DNA of 64,000 nucleotides from Palsa-892 sp035295845. GTDB lineage: Bacteria > Pseudomonadota > Alphaproteobacteria > Rhizobiales > Xanthobacteraceae. Of the stretch, positions 38,807 through 47,029 are shown piece after piece. The stretch's first letter is position 1, and every line of letters starts with the position of its first letter. Below the pieces are notes generated by a model that worked only from the letters and a program-made list of their open reading frames with translations, searched no databases and was not told the DNA's origin. A program made the translations under genes and the position numbers. The stretch covers positions 62,001 to 126,000 of the forward strand of contig DATGIF010000015.1 of NCBI GenBank assembly GCA_035295845.1, read 5' to 3'.

Positions 38807-40331
38807 CCAGGTGGAGTTATGCCGCGCATACGCAAAACGGCAGGGGATTGAGGTAGTCCGCGTGTACCATGATGAAGCTAAATCGGGGGCGTCGATGGTG
38901 CCGCGCGTCGGCTTCCAAGCAATGATGCGTGATGCAACCGCAAAGAAGTTCAATCTCATTGTGACCGAGGATGTGGATCGCGCATTTCGGGATCAAGCCG
39001 ATTTCCACGCAACGAGGAAGAAGATAGCATTTCTCGGGATTGCATTGCACACACCTCACGCGGGTGAGCTAAGCGCAATCGAAGGCAGCATGCGCGCAAT
39101 GATGGGGGAATTTTTCCTTGATGATTTAAGGCGAAAAGTTCATCGCGGGCTATCAGGTGTAATACGTGACGGCCGCAACGCGGGTGGCAAAGCTTACGGA
39201 TATCGTCCCATTCCCGGAAAACCGGGTGAATTGGAAATCGTTCCTGAGGAAGCGATTATTATCAACCGCATTTTTGATCGTTATCTTAGTGGCGATACTC
39301 CACGTGTGATCGCTGCCGCCCTAAATAATGACGGTGTGCCGCCACCGCGTGGAGTGTACTGGCGAGCGAGCACGATCAACGGAAATAAAACTCGCGGGCA
39401 CGGTATTTTACAAAATCCGCTGTACGTCGGGCGTCTCGTATGGAACCGCGTCAGAATGGCCCGCAATCCTGCCACAGGCCGACGCGTTAGCCGCCCTAAC
39501 GATCCTAGTGAATGGCAATATGCTGATGTGCCTGCGTTGGCGATTGTGAAAGTCAAAATCTTTGACGCAGTGCAGAGACAAAAGGCCGCACGGTCGCATC
39601 TGATCCCGGCCATGCAAAGAAGTCCGAAACGGATTTTATCGGGGATTTTGAAATGTTCCGTATGCGGCTCCGGGCTTTCCATTAAAGACAGGTACAAGGG
39701 ACAGCTACGTATCGTCTGCACGCAATCACGGGAAGCCGGGACATGCGTTAATAAGCAGCCCTATAACCTCCAAGCTATTGAGTGTGCCGCTGTCGAAGGC
39801 TTACGCGAGCGGCTGACGAACAAGAACGCACTATTTGTCTACGCTCGCGAATACAATCAAGAACGCTGCCGTCTAAGCGCAAATGCTGGCGCGAGGAGAG
39901 CCAAGCTAGAAAAGAACCTCGCCACCGCAGAGCAAGCCTTGCAGCGCGGCGTCAAGGCAATTTTGAATGGCACTATGGCGGAGTCGGAAGCGAAAGAGGA
40001 AATGGAGCGGCTTCGCACCGAGCGAGATCAGGCTCGTAAAGCAATTGATGCAGGACCAGAGAAGCCAAACGTGATTCAGCTTCACCCGGCGACCATCGAT
40101 CGATTTAGGAAGGACCTCGAACGATTAGACGTTCGATTGCAGCAGGAGTTCGACGCAAATGATAGCGAGGTAGTTGGCGCGTTCCGCGACCTCGTTCATC
40201 GAGTGATCGTTTATCCGCCAAAGAATGGCAACGCCCCCGACATCGTGGTCCAAGGAAGACTGGACGTACTCACGAAGGGGGGTCGGTTGGTAGCGGAGGA
40301 GGGACTCGAACCCCCGACACAAGGATTATGA
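38739..40331 (+). CDS. Large serine recombinase (island integrase)
   Basis: A 530-aa site-specific recombinase from MSKQAAIYARYSSTMQRAKS. The resolvase domain has the catalytic Ser in YARYSS and the Arg-bearing EDVDRAFRD. A Recombinase domain follows (KAYGYRPIPGKPGELEIVPE), then a zinc ribbon (LKCSVCGSGLS ... CTQ ... TCVNKQ) and a helical coiled-coil region (about residues 385-460). The last residues, LVAEEGLEPPTQGL, are encoded through attR into the antisense strand of the tRNA-Met gene. It would cut and rejoin the 14-bp site. In-frame upstream ATGs at 38679 and 38706 are less likely starts. Confidence 0.88.
   Translation: MSKQAAIYARYSSTMQRAKSIADQVELCRAYAKRQGIEVVRVYHDEAKSGASMVPRVGFQAMMRDATAKKFNLIVTEDVDRAFRDQADFHATRKKIAFLGIALHTPHAGELSAIEGSMRAMMGEFFLDDLRRKVHRGLSGVIRDGRNAGGKAYGYRPIPGKPGELEIVPEEAIIINRIFDRYLSGDTPRVIAAALNNDGVPPPRGVYWRASTINGNKTRGHGILQNPLYVGRLVWNRVRMARNPATGRRVSRPNDPSEWQYADVPALAIVKVKIFDAVQRQKAARSHLIPAMQRSPKRILSGILKCSVCGSGLSIKDRYKGQLRIVCTQSREAGTCVNKQPYNLQAIECAAVEGLRERLTNKNALFVYAREYNQERCRLSANAGARRAKLEKNLATAEQALQRGVKAILNGTMAESEAKEEMERLRTERDQARKAIDAGPEKPNVIQLHPATIDRFRKDLERLDVRLQQEFDANDSEVVGAFRDLVHRVIVYPPKNGNAPDIVVQGRLDVLTKGGRLVAEEGLEPPTQGL
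40287..40300. repeat. Right attachment site (attR) inside tRNA-Met and the recombinase gene
   Basis: TTGGTAGCGGAGGA is identical to attL at 14734-14747. It is both the 3' end (with CCA) of the minus-strand tRNA and the codons for LVAE in the recombinase. The tRNA stays intact after integration. Confidence 0.88.
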
Positions 40332-40364
40332 TTCCTCTGCTCTAGCCAGCTGAGCTACTCCGCC
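40288..40364 (-). tRNA. tRNA-Met (anticodon CAT), elongator-like
   Basis: A 77-nt cloverleaf with encoded CCA. The acceptor GGCGGAG pairs with CTCCGCT, the D arm is GCTCAGCTGGCTAGAGC, the anticodon arm is GAGGA-ATCATAA-TCCTT with CAT at the tip, and the T arm is GGGGGTTCGAGTCCCTC. The pairing and A-rich loop suit elongator tRNA-Met; tRNA-Ile2 with modified C34 is the alternative. It is the integration target of the island, whose 14-bp repeat is its 3' end. Confidence 0.93.
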
Positions 40365-40390
40365 AATTCCAACCGAAACCGGCGCGCCGG

Positions 40391-40419
40391 GTATAAGGAA
40401 CCGCGTGAATCAGAGTCAA
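40391..40419 (-). promoter_or_regulatory. Promoter for tRNA-Met
   Basis: On the minus strand TTGACT (40419-40414), 17 bp, TTATAC (40396-40391). It lies about 27 bp upstream of the mature tRNA 5' end, with a GC-rich stretch after the -10 as in stringently controlled promoters. Confidence 0.6.
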
Positions 40420-40525
40420 GGCAACCGCTTCCTGCGCCTCGATTCATCGGATTCCTGATCATCGCAGTCCAAGCCCGGCGATAACCTATAAACCGCGGCC
40501 CTTCTGCTCGTATTCCTTGTTTCTT

Positions 40526-40575
40526 GCGCATGATCCTTTCCGAGAACCGGTAGCCACTTTTCCGGGATCATGCGC
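40526..40575. repeat. Interspersed palindromic repeat, copy B
   Basis: GCGCATGATCC (40526-40536) is perfectly inverted at 40565-40575. The middle (CCGAGAACCGGTAGCCACTT) matches copy A at 13934-13980 with few changes. It overlaps the last codon of the methyltransferase gene, whose stop is inside the right arm. Confidence 0.8.
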
Positions 40576-41206
40576 GCCGCGCGTAGCGAATGAGCGAAAA
40601 GTGGCCGAGCGGCGGCATCGGCAGGCGCTCGACGAGTTCCACGCCGCCATGGCGCGCGGCCCAGCTTGCAAGGCGCGCCCAGGGAAATTCCGGGCGCCAG
40701 CCAAGCCGGCGCGCGACCGGCGAAAACCCGCGCTCGAATACCTTCCGCGGCCCGCGCTCGGCGCCGATGTGGTTGACGAGAATGATCTCGCCGCCCGGCT
40801 TCACCACGCGCACGAATTCGTCGAGCGTCGCCTCCGGCTCGGGCAGGGTGGTGATCACAAACTGCGCCACGACCGCATCGAAGAACTTGTCGCGAAAGCC
40901 GAGATGCTTCGCATCCATCACCGCGAGCGCTTCGACGTTCGAAAGCGAAAGCGCGGCGACACGCGCACGCGCCTTCTTCAGCATCGGCGCCGAATAGTCG
41001 ACGCCGACGAGGCGGATGCTCGGCGAATAGTCGGGCAGGGAAATGCCGGTGCCGACGCCGACATCGAGGATGCGGCCGCCGATCTTTTCGGCGGCGGCGA
41101 TCGACGCCTTGCGGCCGGCGTCGAACACCTTGCCGAAGACGAGATCGTAAACCGGCGCCCAGCGCGCGTAGGCCTTCTCGACCGTATTCTTGTCGATGTC
41201 GGCCAT
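40568..41206 (-). CDS. Class I SAM-dependent methyltransferase, PmtA-like
   Basis: A 212-aa methyltransferase. The AdoMet-binding motif I is ILDVGVGTGISLPDY, motif II LVGVDYSAPMLKKAR, and the later motif VVKPGGEIILVNHIG. The N-terminus VEKAYARWAPVYDLVFGKVF resembles rhizobial and Rhodobacter phosphatidylethanolamine N-methyltransferases, which make phosphatidylcholine. The start at 41206 is preferred over an upstream Arg-rich extension that overlaps mnmA. It is 13 bp downstream of mnmA. UbiE/MenG-like quinone methylation is the alternative. Confidence 0.75.
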   Translation of the reverse strand: MADIDKNTVEKAYARWAPVYDLVFGKVFDAGRKASIAAAEKIGGRILDVGVGTGISLPDYSPSIRLVGVDYSAPMLKKARARVAALSLSNVEALAVMDAKHLGFRDKFFDAVVAQFVITTLPEPEATLDEFVRVVKPGGEIILVNHIGAERGPRKVFERGFSPVARRLGWRPEFPWARLASWAARHGGVELVERLPMPPLGHFSLIRYARRA

Positions 41207-41219
41207 CGGCCTTTTTTGC

Positions 41220-42389
41220 CTAGACGGCGGCGTGGAACGGCTCGCGCGTTTCCGCCCGCGGCGCGCTCGCGCGGATGGTGCCACCGCCGAGCACGCGCGC
41301 GCGCGCATCGGCGCTATCGTAGATGACGCAAGCCTGGCCCGGCGCCACCGCTTCCTCGCCGCGCACGATTTCCACTTCGCTATTCGTTGCGGCCACGAAC
41401 AGGCGCGCTTCCTGCGGCGGCCGCGTCGAGCGCACGCGCGCGAACACCGGCAGGCCATCGCGCGCCATTTCTTCCGCCGGCGCGTCGCCGAGCCAGTTGA
41501 GGTCGGCGATCCGGATGCGGTGCGTCGCGAGCGCGGCGCGCGGGCCGACGATCACGCGCCGCTTGGCGGGATCGAGCCTGACCACGAACAGCGCCTCGCG
41601 CGACGGCACGCCGATGCCGCGCCGCTGGCCGATGGTGTAATGCACGATGCCGGGGTGCTTACCGAGCACGCGGCCGGCAAGATCGACGATCTCGCCGGGC
41701 TCCGCGGCATCCGGCTTCAGCCGCTCGATTACGTCGGTGTAGCGGCCTTCCGGCACAAAGCAGATGTCCTGGCTGTCGTGCTTGCCGGCGACCGGCAGCG
41801 CGAAGTCGCGCGCGAGGCCGCGCACCTCGGCCTTGCTCATCTCGCCGAGCGGGAAACGCAGGAAGCCGAGCTCGTCGAAGGTGGTGCCGTAGAGGAAATA
41901 GCTCTGGTCGCGCTCGGCCTCGCGCGCGCGATAAAGCGCGCGGCGGCCCGCGGGCGTGCGGCGGCTCGCGACGTAATGGCCGGTGGCAAGGGCCGCGGCG
42001 CCAAGCTCGCGCGCGGTATCGAGGAGGTCCGCGAACTTGATCTGGCGGTTGCAGGCAATGCACGGCACCGGCGTTTCACCGGCGGCGTAGCTCGCAACGA
42101 ACGGCTCGATCACCGCCTTGCGGAAGCGCTCCTCGTAGTCGAGCACGTAATGCGGAATGCCAAGCTTGGCCGCGACGGCGCGCGCGTCATGGATGTCCTG
42201 GCCGGCGCAGCAGGCGCCCTTCTTCTTGCGCGCGGCACCATGGTCGTAGAGCTGCAGCGTGACGCCGACGACATCGTAGCCCGCGCGCTTCAAGAGCGCG
42301 GCGACGACGGAAGAGTCGACGCCGCCGGACATTGCGACCACGACCCGTGTCGCGGCGGGCTTTCCGTCAATGTCGAAATTCACGTTCAT
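41220..42389 (-). CDS. mnmA: tRNA-specific 2-thiouridylase MnmA
   Basis: A 389-aa enzyme that thiolates U34 of tRNAs for Lys, Glu and Gln. The PP-loop is VVVAMSGGVDSSVVAALL. The catalytic Cys pair is in TPVPCIACNRQIKF and DSQDICFVPEGRY. The C-terminal beta-barrel domain includes IGQRRGIGVP and PGQACVIYDSA. The start is placed at MNVNFDIDGK (42389); an upstream in-frame ATG adds seven residues. It heads a two-gene unit with the methyltransferase. A CCAGQD motif near residue 60 is an extra Cys pair. Confidence 0.95.
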   Translation of the reverse strand: MNVNFDIDGKPAATRVVVAMSGGVDSSVVAALLKRAGYDVVGVTLQLYDHGAARKKKGACCAGQDIHDARAVAAKLGIPHYVLDYEERFRKAVIEPFVASYAAGETPVPCIACNRQIKFADLLDTARELGAAALATGHYVASRRTPAGRRALYRAREAERDQSYFLYGTTFDELGFLRFPLGEMSKAEVRGLARDFALPVAGKHDSQDICFVPEGRYTDVIERLKPDAAEPGEIVDLAGRVLGKHPGIVHYTIGQRRGIGVPSREALFVVRLDPAKRRVIVGPRAALATHRIRIADLNWLGDAPAEEMARDGLPVFARVRSTRPPQEARLFVAATNSEVEIVRGEEAVAPGQACVIYDSADARARVLGGGTIRASAPRAETREPFHAAV

Positions 42390-42587
42390 TCGCGGGCTCC
42401 TGCCGCGCACTTATAGGAGCGCATTGCGGCGGGGGCAAAGCGCGCCCGGCAAGTCTTGCCGAGTGCGACGATCCTGCCGCGCGGGCGGTGGCGGCCCGCA
42501 CGCTAAATCCTTGATTTGTTTCGCCTTCGCAAGGCGCGGGAATGGCCCGCGCTTTGCTCGGCAAGAAACGGATCCGTATGTCCAGTT

Positions 42588-44171
42588 ATGTCCAGTAAAG
42601 GGAATATCTCCGTGCAAAGCGTCGCCAGCATCAGTTCCGCCCCGTCTCTTCCCGCGCCCGCCCCCGATCGCGGGGATGACGGCAACGATTCCTTCTCGTC
42701 GATGCTCGACGCGACCGCGATGCCGCAGCCGCAAACCAATCCGGCGCCGGGCACGGGGCCGTCCGCGGACAACGAGCCGCCCGCTTCGCGCAAGCCGGAT
42801 TCATCTCCGCCACCCGACCACTCGGCGCGGCCGAAGGACGATACGGCGAGCGACGGCTCGGTGAACGCGCGTTCTCGAAGCGATGGCGCGCCGCAGGCGG
42901 ATGATGCAACCGCCGGCAAAAAGGATTCCGGGAAGGATTCGAAGAAACAGACGAATAAAGACAGCCAGGACGCTCTACCCGTCGCCGTTGCGACGGATCC
43001 GGTGCCAAACCCGCAACCGGCCACGGTCGTAGCGGTCGCGATTCCGGCAAATCCGGATGCGCCGAAAACCGACGGCGGGGCGAACACGCCCGCGACCGAC
43101 GACGCGACGAAAGCCGCGGCCGCGGTCGCGGCGGCTCAAACGGAACCGCCAGCAATTCCCGCGTTGCCCGCGGTTGCTGCGCAGGAAGTGCCACAGCTGC
43201 CGCTGCCGGCGGCCGGCGCGTTGCAGACGGCCGCGATCGATGCGGCCGCAAAGAGCGCCGGCAACGGCAAGCCGGCTAAAGCCACGGTGCAATCCGGGCA
43301 ATCCGACATTGCGCCCGACACATCCAAAGACGCGGCGGCGCCACAGCCACAGCCGGATCAAAAAACGCTGCCGACGAAACTCGCGGCCGCAACCATGATT
43401 GGTACGAGCGCCGACGTGAACTCGAAACCGGCCGCTCCAAACACCGACCCCTCGAACAACGCGCCCGCCGTGCCAGGGCAGCCGAACACCGGCGACGACA
43501 AGCCGGCGATCGCCAATGCATCAGCCGTCATCACCGCCGCGGTCAAAGCCGCGCCCGATGCGCCGCCGCAGGCCCCGGTCGTCGCCAATCATGATTCGGG
43601 AACGGCGACCTTCCAGCTCGCGTCCTTGAACGGCCAGGTTTCGCAACCGGCCACGCTGCCCGAGCCGCTGCGCGTTCTCACCGCATCGTTCGATCCCGCC
43701 TCGACGCCGCTACAAGCGCCCAGCGCCTCCGCTCAGCTCGTGCCTGCCACGAGTGCCGCCATCGCGGTCGAGATCGCGGCCCGCGCCAAAGAGGGTTCCA
43801 GCCAATTCAACATCCGCCTCGATCCGCCCGATCTCGGCCGCATCGATGTGCGCCTCGACGTCGGCAAGGACGGCGATGTCACTACGCGTCTCACCGTCGA
43901 CCGGCCGGAGACGCTCAGTCTTCTACAAGGCGACGCGCGCGGGCTCGAACGGGCGCTGCAATCGGCGGGACTGAAGACCGAAGACGGCAGCCTGCAATTC
44001 TCGCTCCGCCAGCAATCGCCCGACAGCTCGGCCGGCCAGCAGCAGGCGCAGGGCGGAACGAATACGCCCGCCAATATCGTTTATGCCGAGGAAGACGACG
44101 CCGCCACCACCGGCCTCGAGCAATACCAGTGGGCCGCGCGGCTCCGCGGCGGCGTCGATATTCGGGTTTGA
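42588..44171 (+). CDS. fliK: Flagellar hook-length control protein FliK
   Basis: A 527-aa protein. The first 370 residues are low-complexity, rich in Ala, Pro, Asp and Lys, as in FliK molecular rulers. The conserved C-terminal domain (Flg_hook) has SQFNIRLDPPDLGRIDVRLD, RPETLSLLQGDARGLERALQ and DGSLQFSLRQQ. It sets hook length by switching the export apparatus. The ATG at 42588 is one of two in a short repeated TATGTCCAGT; only this one is in frame. flgD follows 15 bp later. Confidence 0.9.
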   Translation: MSSKGNISVQSVASISSAPSLPAPAPDRGDDGNDSFSSMLDATAMPQPQTNPAPGTGPSADNEPPASRKPDSSPPPDHSARPKDDTASDGSVNARSRSDGAPQADDATAGKKDSGKDSKKQTNKDSQDALPVAVATDPVPNPQPATVVAVAIPANPDAPKTDGGANTPATDDATKAAAAVAAAQTEPPAIPALPAVAAQEVPQLPLPAAGALQTAAIDAAAKSAGNGKPAKATVQSGQSDIAPDTSKDAAAPQPQPDQKTLPTKLAAATMIGTSADVNSKPAAPNTDPSNNAPAVPGQPNTGDDKPAIANASAVITAAVKAAPDAPPQAPVVANHDSGTATFQLASLNGQVSQPATLPEPLRVLTASFDPASTPLQAPSASAQLVPATSAAIAVEIAARAKEGSSQFNIRLDPPDLGRIDVRLDVGKDGDVTTRLTVDRPETLSLLQGDARGLERALQSAGLKTEDGSLQFSLRQQSPDSSAGQQQAQGGTNTPANIVYAEEDDAATTGLEQYQWAARLRGGVDIRV

Positions 44172-44186
44172 GAACGGAGAAACGTC

Positions 44187-44867
44187 ATGTCCATCGACAC
44201 GACCGCCGCAGCCGCGAGCCAGACCCCCAGCACGAACTCGAGCTCGACTTCGCTCATCGGGCAGCAGGAGATCGCCAGCAACTTCCAGGAATTTCTGCAG
44301 TTGCTCACGACGCAGCTGCAGAACCAGGATCCGCTGTCGCCGCTCGATACCAACCAGTTCACGCAGCAGCTCGTGGAATTCGCCGGCGTCGAGCAGCAGC
44401 TAAAGACAAACAGCGACCTCGACCAGCTCATCACGCTGAACAAGACGTCGCAGGCGACGGCGGCGCTGAATTTTGTCGGCGCGCAGGTCACAGCCGATGG
44501 CTCGACGACGCAACTGAAGAACGGGGTCGCGGTGTGGAACATCACTTCGCCGAAGCCGGCGGCGGCGTCCATCAGCATTCTCGACCAGAACGGCAATACG
44601 GTGTGGACCGGCCAGCAGACGCTCGATACCGGCGCCCAGAGCTACTCGTGGAACGGCAGTACCTCCACCGGCACGACCGCGCCGGACGGCCTTTATACGA
44701 TCCAGATCACTGCGCAGGATGCATCGAACCAGCCGGTGACGATCTCCACGCAATACTCCGGCACGGTCACCGGGGTCGATCTCAGCGGCTCGCAGCCCTT
44801 GCTGCAGGTCGGCTCAAGCTATCTCACCATTTCGCAAGTTAAATCGCTGCAGCGGAGCGGTTCGTAA
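44187..44867 (+). CDS. flgD: Flagellar hook assembly protein FlgD
   Basis: A 226-aa hook scaffolding protein. The N-terminal conserved segment is NFQEFLQLLTTQLQNQDPLS with TNQFTQQLVEFAGVEQQLKT. The FlgD Ig/tudor part includes WNGSTSTGTTAPDGLYTIQI and ends at about VGSSYLTISQVKSL. It caps the growing hook and is replaced afterwards. It is in tandem with fliK, with an AACGGAGAAACGTC Shine-Dalgarno region before the ATG. Confidence 0.95.
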   Translation: MSIDTTAAAASQTPSTNSSSTSLIGQQEIASNFQEFLQLLTTQLQNQDPLSPLDTNQFTQQLVEFAGVEQQLKTNSDLDQLITLNKTSQATAALNFVGAQVTADGSTTQLKNGVAVWNITSPKPAAASISILDQNGNTVWTGQQTLDTGAQSYSWNGSTSTGTTAPDGLYTIQITAQDASNQPVTISTQYSGTVTGVDLSGSQPLLQVGSSYLTISQVKSLQRSGS

Positions 44868-45012
44868 GCGCGCGATTGCGGGGATTCCGGCTCCGGTGGC
44901 GAAAAACCGCCGAAACCCATTAAGCCTTTGGAAACAAGCTTTTAGGGAAATTTTCATGCCTCAGCCGTAGTTTGCTCACCCGAAAGTCGTGTTTGTGTTC
45001 AGTGAGCGTAAA

Positions 45013-45288
45013 ATGACCGAGGCGCAACGCCCGAGAGCGAAATATGTCATCGGGCCCGACGGCAGCCCCCTGACCATCGCCGATCTGCCTCCGCCCGACA
45101 CCCGGCGCTGGGTTATTCGGCGCAAGGCCGAGGTGGTAGCGGCCGTGCGCGGCGGACTTTTGTCCCTCGAAGATGCCTGCAATCGCTACACGCTGACCAC
45201 GGAAGAGTTTCTCGCCTGGCAGCATTCGATCGAGCGGCACGGCCTTGCGGGCCTGCGCACCACGCGGCTGCAGCAGTACCGGCAATAA
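45013..45288 (+). CDS. sciP: CtrA inhibitor SciP (DUF1153)
   Basis: A 91-aa DUF1153 protein. The core KYVIGPDGSPLTIADLPPPD, then RRWVIRRKAEVVAAVRGGLL and HGLAGLRTTRLQQYRQ, is nearly identical to Caulobacter SciP, which binds CtrA-regulated promoters and blocks CtrA transcriptional activation. The ATG at 45013 gives the usual length; GTG/ATG codons upstream add eight residues. It lies 145 bp after flgD, in keeping with CtrA control of flagellar genes. It is transcribed convergently with the EamA transporter. Confidence 0.9.
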   Translation: MTEAQRPRAKYVIGPDGSPLTIADLPPPDTRRWVIRRKAEVVAAVRGGLLSLEDACNRYTLTTEEFLAWQHSIERHGLAGLRTTRLQQYRQ

Positions 45289-45303
45289 CCGCCCGCCTGC
45301 GGC

Positions 45304-46152
45304 TCACGCCCCCGGCAGCTTCAGCAAGATAATTCCGCAGACAATCAGGATGAGCGCGATCCAGCGCCGCGGGCCGAAAGGCTCGCGGAAGAAGCGCGCG
45401 CCGATGATCGCGGCAAACAGCACCGAAGTCTCGCGCAAGGCGGCGACAAGGCCGATGGGCGCTTGCATCATCGCCCACAGCGCGATCCCGTAGGACGGCA
45501 GCACCAGCGAGCCCGCGATCAGGCCGGGCAGCCATATCTTTTTTGCTTCCCGGAAGAAGGCCTGCCGCCGCATCAAAAGCGCGAAGAAGAAAACGCAAAA
45601 CCCGGTGCCTGCGAGCAACCAGGCGCCATAGACGAGACCAGATTCAGTCACGCGCGCGCCTAGACCGTCGGTCAGTGTATAGGCGACGATCACGCATGCA
45701 TTGGTCGCGACCGCCATCGCGGCCCGCTTGGTGAGGCCGCCGCGGATCAGCGCGTCCGCCGACAGCATCACAATGCCGGTGGCGAGGGTGACGATAGCGA
45801 TCCAGCCATTCCAGGCGAGCGCCTCCCCGAGAAACAGGAAAGCGATCAGCGCGGTCATCAACGGCGCCGAGCCGCGGGTGAGCGGATAGGCAACGCCGAG
45901 ATCCGCCGAGCGGTAGGCGAAGCCTACCAGCGCGAAATAGCCGACATGGATCAGCGACGAGGCGATGACAAATGGCCACGCCGCGGGCGGCGGCGCGGGC
46001 AGCGCGAGCATCATCGGGATGCCGAAGAGGCCCGCGAACACCGCCACTACGAGAGCCGCGAGCGAATGATCGTCCTGCGCCTTGATGATGGCGTTCCAGG
46101 TCGCGTGAAACACGGCGCCGAGAAGAACGGCGGCGAGGATCAGGGTGCTCAA
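45304..46152 (-). CDS. EamA/DMT-superfamily transporter
   Basis: A 282-aa membrane protein with ten predicted hydrophobic segments and the DMT duplication (two EamA halves). Characteristic stretches are FHATWNAIIKAQDD, VAYPLTRGSAPLMTALIAFL and TSVLFAAIIGARFFREPFG. Such proteins export metabolites such as amino acids or nucleosides. The substrate is unknown. It stands alone, convergent with sciP and divergent from the isomerase gene. Confidence 0.85.
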   Translation of the reverse strand: MSTLILAAVLLGAVFHATWNAIIKAQDDHSLAALVVAVFAGLFGIPMMLALPAPPPAAWPFVIASSLIHVGYFALVGFAYRSADLGVAYPLTRGSAPLMTALIAFLFLGEALAWNGWIAIVTLATGIVMLSADALIRGGLTKRAAMAVATNACVIVAYTLTDGLGARVTESGLVYGAWLLAGTGFCVFFFALLMRRQAFFREAKKIWLPGLIAGSLVLPSYGIALWAMMQAPIGLVAALRETSVLFAAIIGARFFREPFGPRRWIALILIVCGIILLKLPGA

Positions 46153-46240
46153 GGAATTTTCCGGGAGGAATCGGCGGGATTATGCATTCGCCATCATCCC
46201 TAGCACATCGGCTCGTCCGGCCGTGATAGAGAGAAGCGCC

Positions 46241-47029
46241 GTGCCCCGCTTCGCCGCCAATATCTCGTTGATGTTCACCGAGCATCCGTTTCTCGACCGC
46301 TTCCAGGCCGCGGCCGCCGCGGGCTTTCAGGCGGTCGAATGCCAATCGCCCTACGGCCACTCGATTGCCGAGATCGAGGAACGGCTCGATCGCACCGGGC
46401 TTAGGCTTGCCCTCATCAATACGCGGCCCGGCGACGCGGCGGTCGACGGCTTTGGGCTCGCCGCGAGCGCGGGCCGCGAGGCGGAATTTCAGGCCCGCGT
46501 CGATCAGGCGCTCGATTACGCGGTATCGCTGAATGTCGCGAAAATTCATGCCATGGCGGGTGACGCGCCCGATACGCCGGAAAGCGCCCGCGCCTTTCTG
46601 CGGAATATTCGGGAGGCCGGCGAAAAAGCCGCGCGGCGTGGCAAGACGATCCTGATCGAGCCGCTCAATCCGCGCGACCGGCCGAATTATTTTCTGCGTT
46701 CGGCGGCGCGCGCCGCTGATTTCATCGCCGAAGCCGGGCTCACGAATGTGAAGCTGCAATTCGACGCCTACCATGTAGCACTTATCGAAGGCGAGGTGAT
46801 CCGCCGGCTGCATGAACTCGCGCCGCTTGTCGGCCATGTGCAGATCGCGGGCGTGCCCGACCGCCACGAGCCCGACGAGGGCGAAGTGGACTATCCCGCC
46901 TTCTTCGCGGCACTCGGCGCGATCGGCTATGACGGCTGGGTCGGCGCCGAGTACCGGCCGCGGGCGCGTACCGAGGATGGTTTGGCGTGGGCGAAGCCCT
47001 ACGGAATCGTGCCGCGATCGTTCGCATAA
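46241..47029 (+). CDS. Hydroxypyruvate isomerase family protein
   Basis: A 262-aa TIM-barrel enzyme of the Hyi/OtnI (AP endonuclease 2-like) group. The start is GTG at 46241 (PRFAANISLMFTEHPFLDRF), with AGAGAGAAG upstream. Conserved residues are in AAGFQAVECQSPYGHS, ILIEPLNPRDRPNYFL (metal-binding Glu), VKLQFDAYHVALIEG and HVQIAGVPDRHEPDEGEVDY, with a final GAEYRPR. It interconverts hydroxypyruvate and tartronate semialdehyde. A 3' SDR remnant follows in the same frame. Confidence 0.88.
   Translation: MPRFAANISLMFTEHPFLDRFQAAAAAGFQAVECQSPYGHSIAEIEERLDRTGLRLALINTRPGDAAVDGFGLAASAGREAEFQARVDQALDYAVSLNVAKIHAMAGDAPDTPESARAFLRNIREAGEKAARRGKTILIEPLNPRDRPNYFLRSAARAADFIAEAGLTNVKLQFDAYHVALIEGEVIRRLHELAPLVGHVQIAGVPDRHEPDEGEVDYPAFFAALGAIGYDGWVGAEYRPRARTEDGLAWAKPYGIVPRSFA

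Larger units (their letters stand above)
14734..40300. mobile_element. 25.6-kb genomic island integrated in the 3' end of tRNA-Met
   Basis: A 14-bp direct repeat bounds the segment, a large serine recombinase gene abuts the tRNA end, and many inner genes are visibly more AT-rich than the GC-rich flanks. The content is accessory: two VirD4/HerA-like ATPases, a replication-relaxation protein, nucleases, a helicase-nuclease of defence type, a Y-family polymerase, HTH proteins and many unknowns. I see no type IV secretion mating-pair genes and no classical MOB relaxase. An integrative mobilisable element carrying defence cargo fits best. Whether it still excises is not known. Confidence 0.88.

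Noticed and set aside
14734..40300. Searched by eye for CRISPR arrays, cas genes, transposases, a reverse transcriptase (retron or group II intron) and VirB/Tra genes
   Set aside because: No regularly spaced repeats with unique spacers and no matching protein motifs were found; the 10-bp TCGCGA clusters are too short for CRISPR.
41207..41458. N-terminal extension of the PmtA-like methyltransferase
   Set aside because: The added 84 residues are Arg/Ala-rich and overlap mnmA in another frame; MADIDKN at 41206 is the natural start.
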